DNA of 8,052 nucleotides from Actinomycetota bacterium. GTDB taxonomy: Bacteria; Actinomycetota; Actinomycetes; Mycobacteriales; Mycobacteriaceae. Position numbers and translations under genes: made by a program. The DNA lies in assembly GCA_005789055.1 (NCBI GenBank), contig SYAA01000377.1, forward strand, positions 1 through 8,052, written 5' to 3'. Of this stretch, positions 6,911-8,052 are shown one piece after another (position 1 is the first letter of the stretch; the number at the start of each line of letters is the position of its first letter). The notes under the pieces are model-generated. The model ran no database searches and was not told the origin of the DNA. It saw nothing but the letters and a program-made list of their open reading frames with translations.

Positions 6911-8052
6911 TAGCGCAACCCCATGCCGCGTGCCACCATGCCGCGCAGCACCTCGTTGGTGCCGCCGCGCAGGGTGAACATCGGTGCGTGTGACCGCGCG
7001 GTTTCGACAAGGGTCGCGACGTGGGAGCGACCTTCGACATCGTCACCGACGTAGGACAGTAGGTCGGCAGCCAACTCCACCGACTGCTGTTCGAAGCGGG
7101 TACCGAGGTCCTTGACCAACGCGGCCTCATTCGCCGGGGACCGTCCCTGAGTCAGCGCGCGGGCCACCGATACCGACAACTGGCGCAGCGAAATCACCCG
7201 CGCCATCAGGTCTCCCAGTGCCGCGACGGCGTGGTCATCACGATCAGACTCCTTCGCCAGGACTCGCACCAGTGCGGTCAGCAGTGGCGTAGTGCTGAGG
7301 ATGCGTTCCGGGCCGCTGCGCTCGAAGGACAACTCCGCGGTGACCTGGCGCCACCCGTCGCCCTCCTTGCCGAGGAAGTTGGTGTCGTCGATGAAAACCT
7401 CGTTAAAGGTGATCTCGTTGAAATGCTGCTCTCCCGACATCAGCACGATCGGGCTGATGTCGAGTCCGGGCGAGTCGGTCGGAACGATGAACTGGCTGAA
7501 GCCGGCGTGCCGGTGCTGCGGGTCGAGTGGGCTGGTTCGGGCCAGCACAACGACCTGATGAGCCAGGTGTGCACCGCTGGTCCACACCTTGGTGCCCGAC
7601 AGCACCCATCCACCATCGGTTCGAACGGCTTTGGTGGCGGCCGCCGCCAGGTCCGAGCCCGCCTGCGGTTCGCTCATTCCGATCGCCGAGAAATACCGTC
7701 CCGCAGCGATTTTCGGCAATATGCGCCGGCGTTGTTCTTCGGTGCCGTAGGACAGCAGACCCGGTCCGACCTGACGGTCGGCAATCCAGTGCGCTGCCAC
7801 CGGCGCACCGCAGGCCAGCAGTTCCTCGGCCACCACGTAGCGGTGCAGATGACCCAGACCCTGGCCGCCATACTCCTTCGGGATCGTCAACCCGACAAAG
7901 CCGGCATCGCCCAGCCGTGCGCTGAACGGTTCATCCCAATCGGACAGCCACGCGTCGACGGCAGGCTGCCAGCCGAATTCGGCGCGATCGGCAGCCAGGA
8001 AATCCCGCAGCCCGCCCCGAAGCTTCGCCAACTCCGGTTCGTTGGCGCACAG
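6910..8052 (-). CDS. Acyl-CoA dehydrogenase (FadE-type), subunit with catalytic Glu; 5' end outside window
   Basis: FAD-dependent acyl-CoA dehydrogenase; 380 residues are visible and the frame is open through the right edge (LCANEPEL precedes a TTG at 8031 that is not the start). The N-terminal domain has IPKEYGGQGLG, the middle domain has SEPQAGSDLA and SGTKVWTSGAH, and the C-terminal domain has LRGGTNEVLRGMVARGMG near the end. The loop that carries Glu in MCAD reads RGGT, so the usual glutamate is absent. Glu in LSFERSG (codon 7321-7323) falls at the helix-G base position of isovaleryl-CoA dehydrogenase and FadE29-like subunits. It lacks the RxxFGxxIxxFQ motif carried by its partner. The stop is TAG at 6912-6910, overlapping the partner's GTG by one base, so the two are translationally coupled. 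Only a few N-terminal residues are probably missing, judging by family length. Confidence 0.92.
   Translation of the reverse strand: MCANEPELAKLRGGLRDFLAADRAEFGWQPAVDAWLSDWDEPFSARLGDAGFVGLTIPKEYGGQGLGHLHRYVVAEELLACGAPVAAHWIADRQVGPGLLSYGTEEQRRRILPKIAAGRYFSAIGMSEPQAGSDLAAAATKAVRTDGGWVLSGTKVWTSGAHLAHQVVVLARTSPLDPQHRHAGFSQFIVPTDSPGLDISPIVLMSGEQHFNEITFNEVFIDDTNFLGKEGDGWRQVTAELSFERSGPERILSTTPLLTALVRVLAKESDRDDHAVAALGDLMARVISLRQLSVSVARALTQGRSPANEAALVKDLGTRFEQQSVELAADLLSYVGDDVEGRSHVATLVETARSHAPMFTLRGGTNEVLRGMVARGMGLR

Overview
The window is high-GC actinobacterial DNA. Its density of FadE-type acyl-CoA dehydrogenases, a crotonase and Lip-type esterases, together with tightly overlapping start and stop codons, suggests Mycobacteriaceae (Mycobacterium or Mycolicibacterium) or a close relative. 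That placement is inferred from gene content; no marker gene is present.

Layout: (1) 3-938, plus strand, the C-terminal part of a type-B carboxylesterase cut by the left edge. (2) 949-4126, minus strand, a three-gene operon read right to left: an HSL-family esterase, an acyl-CoA dehydrogenase that lacks the catalytic glutamate, and an acyl-CoA dehydrogenase that carries it, joined by GTGA and TGATG overlaps. (3) 4150-5954, plus strand, a crotonase and, 11 bases downstream, an LtrA-like membrane protein with lower third-position GC. (4) 5876-8052, minus strand, a second coupled acyl-CoA dehydrogenase pair (TAGTG overlap), with the upstream gene cut by the right edge. The esterase and crotonase diverge from a 23-base AT-rich gap. 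The LtrA gene converges on the second pair and overlaps its last gene by 79 bases.

How the genes may work together: each dehydrogenase pair looks like the two-subunit type known from mycobacterial steroid side-chain catabolism (FadE28-FadE29, FadE26-FadE27). One subunit has the Glu base and the SEPxAGSD loop; the partner has lost both but keeps the FG / QxHG region. With the crotonase this gives two desaturation steps and one hydration step of a beta-oxidation route, and the esterases could release acids from esters. The substrate cannot be read from the sequence; a branched, cyclic or steroid-like acid is an inference. LtrA has no evident role in this chemistry and looks like an insertion.

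There are no RNA genes, CRISPR arrays, IS elements or recognisable terminators, and no non-coding gap above 25 bases. I see no clearly novel system. The most notable points are the two complementary dehydrogenase pairs in opposite gene order and the LtrA gene whose C-terminus is encoded antisense to a dehydrogenase.
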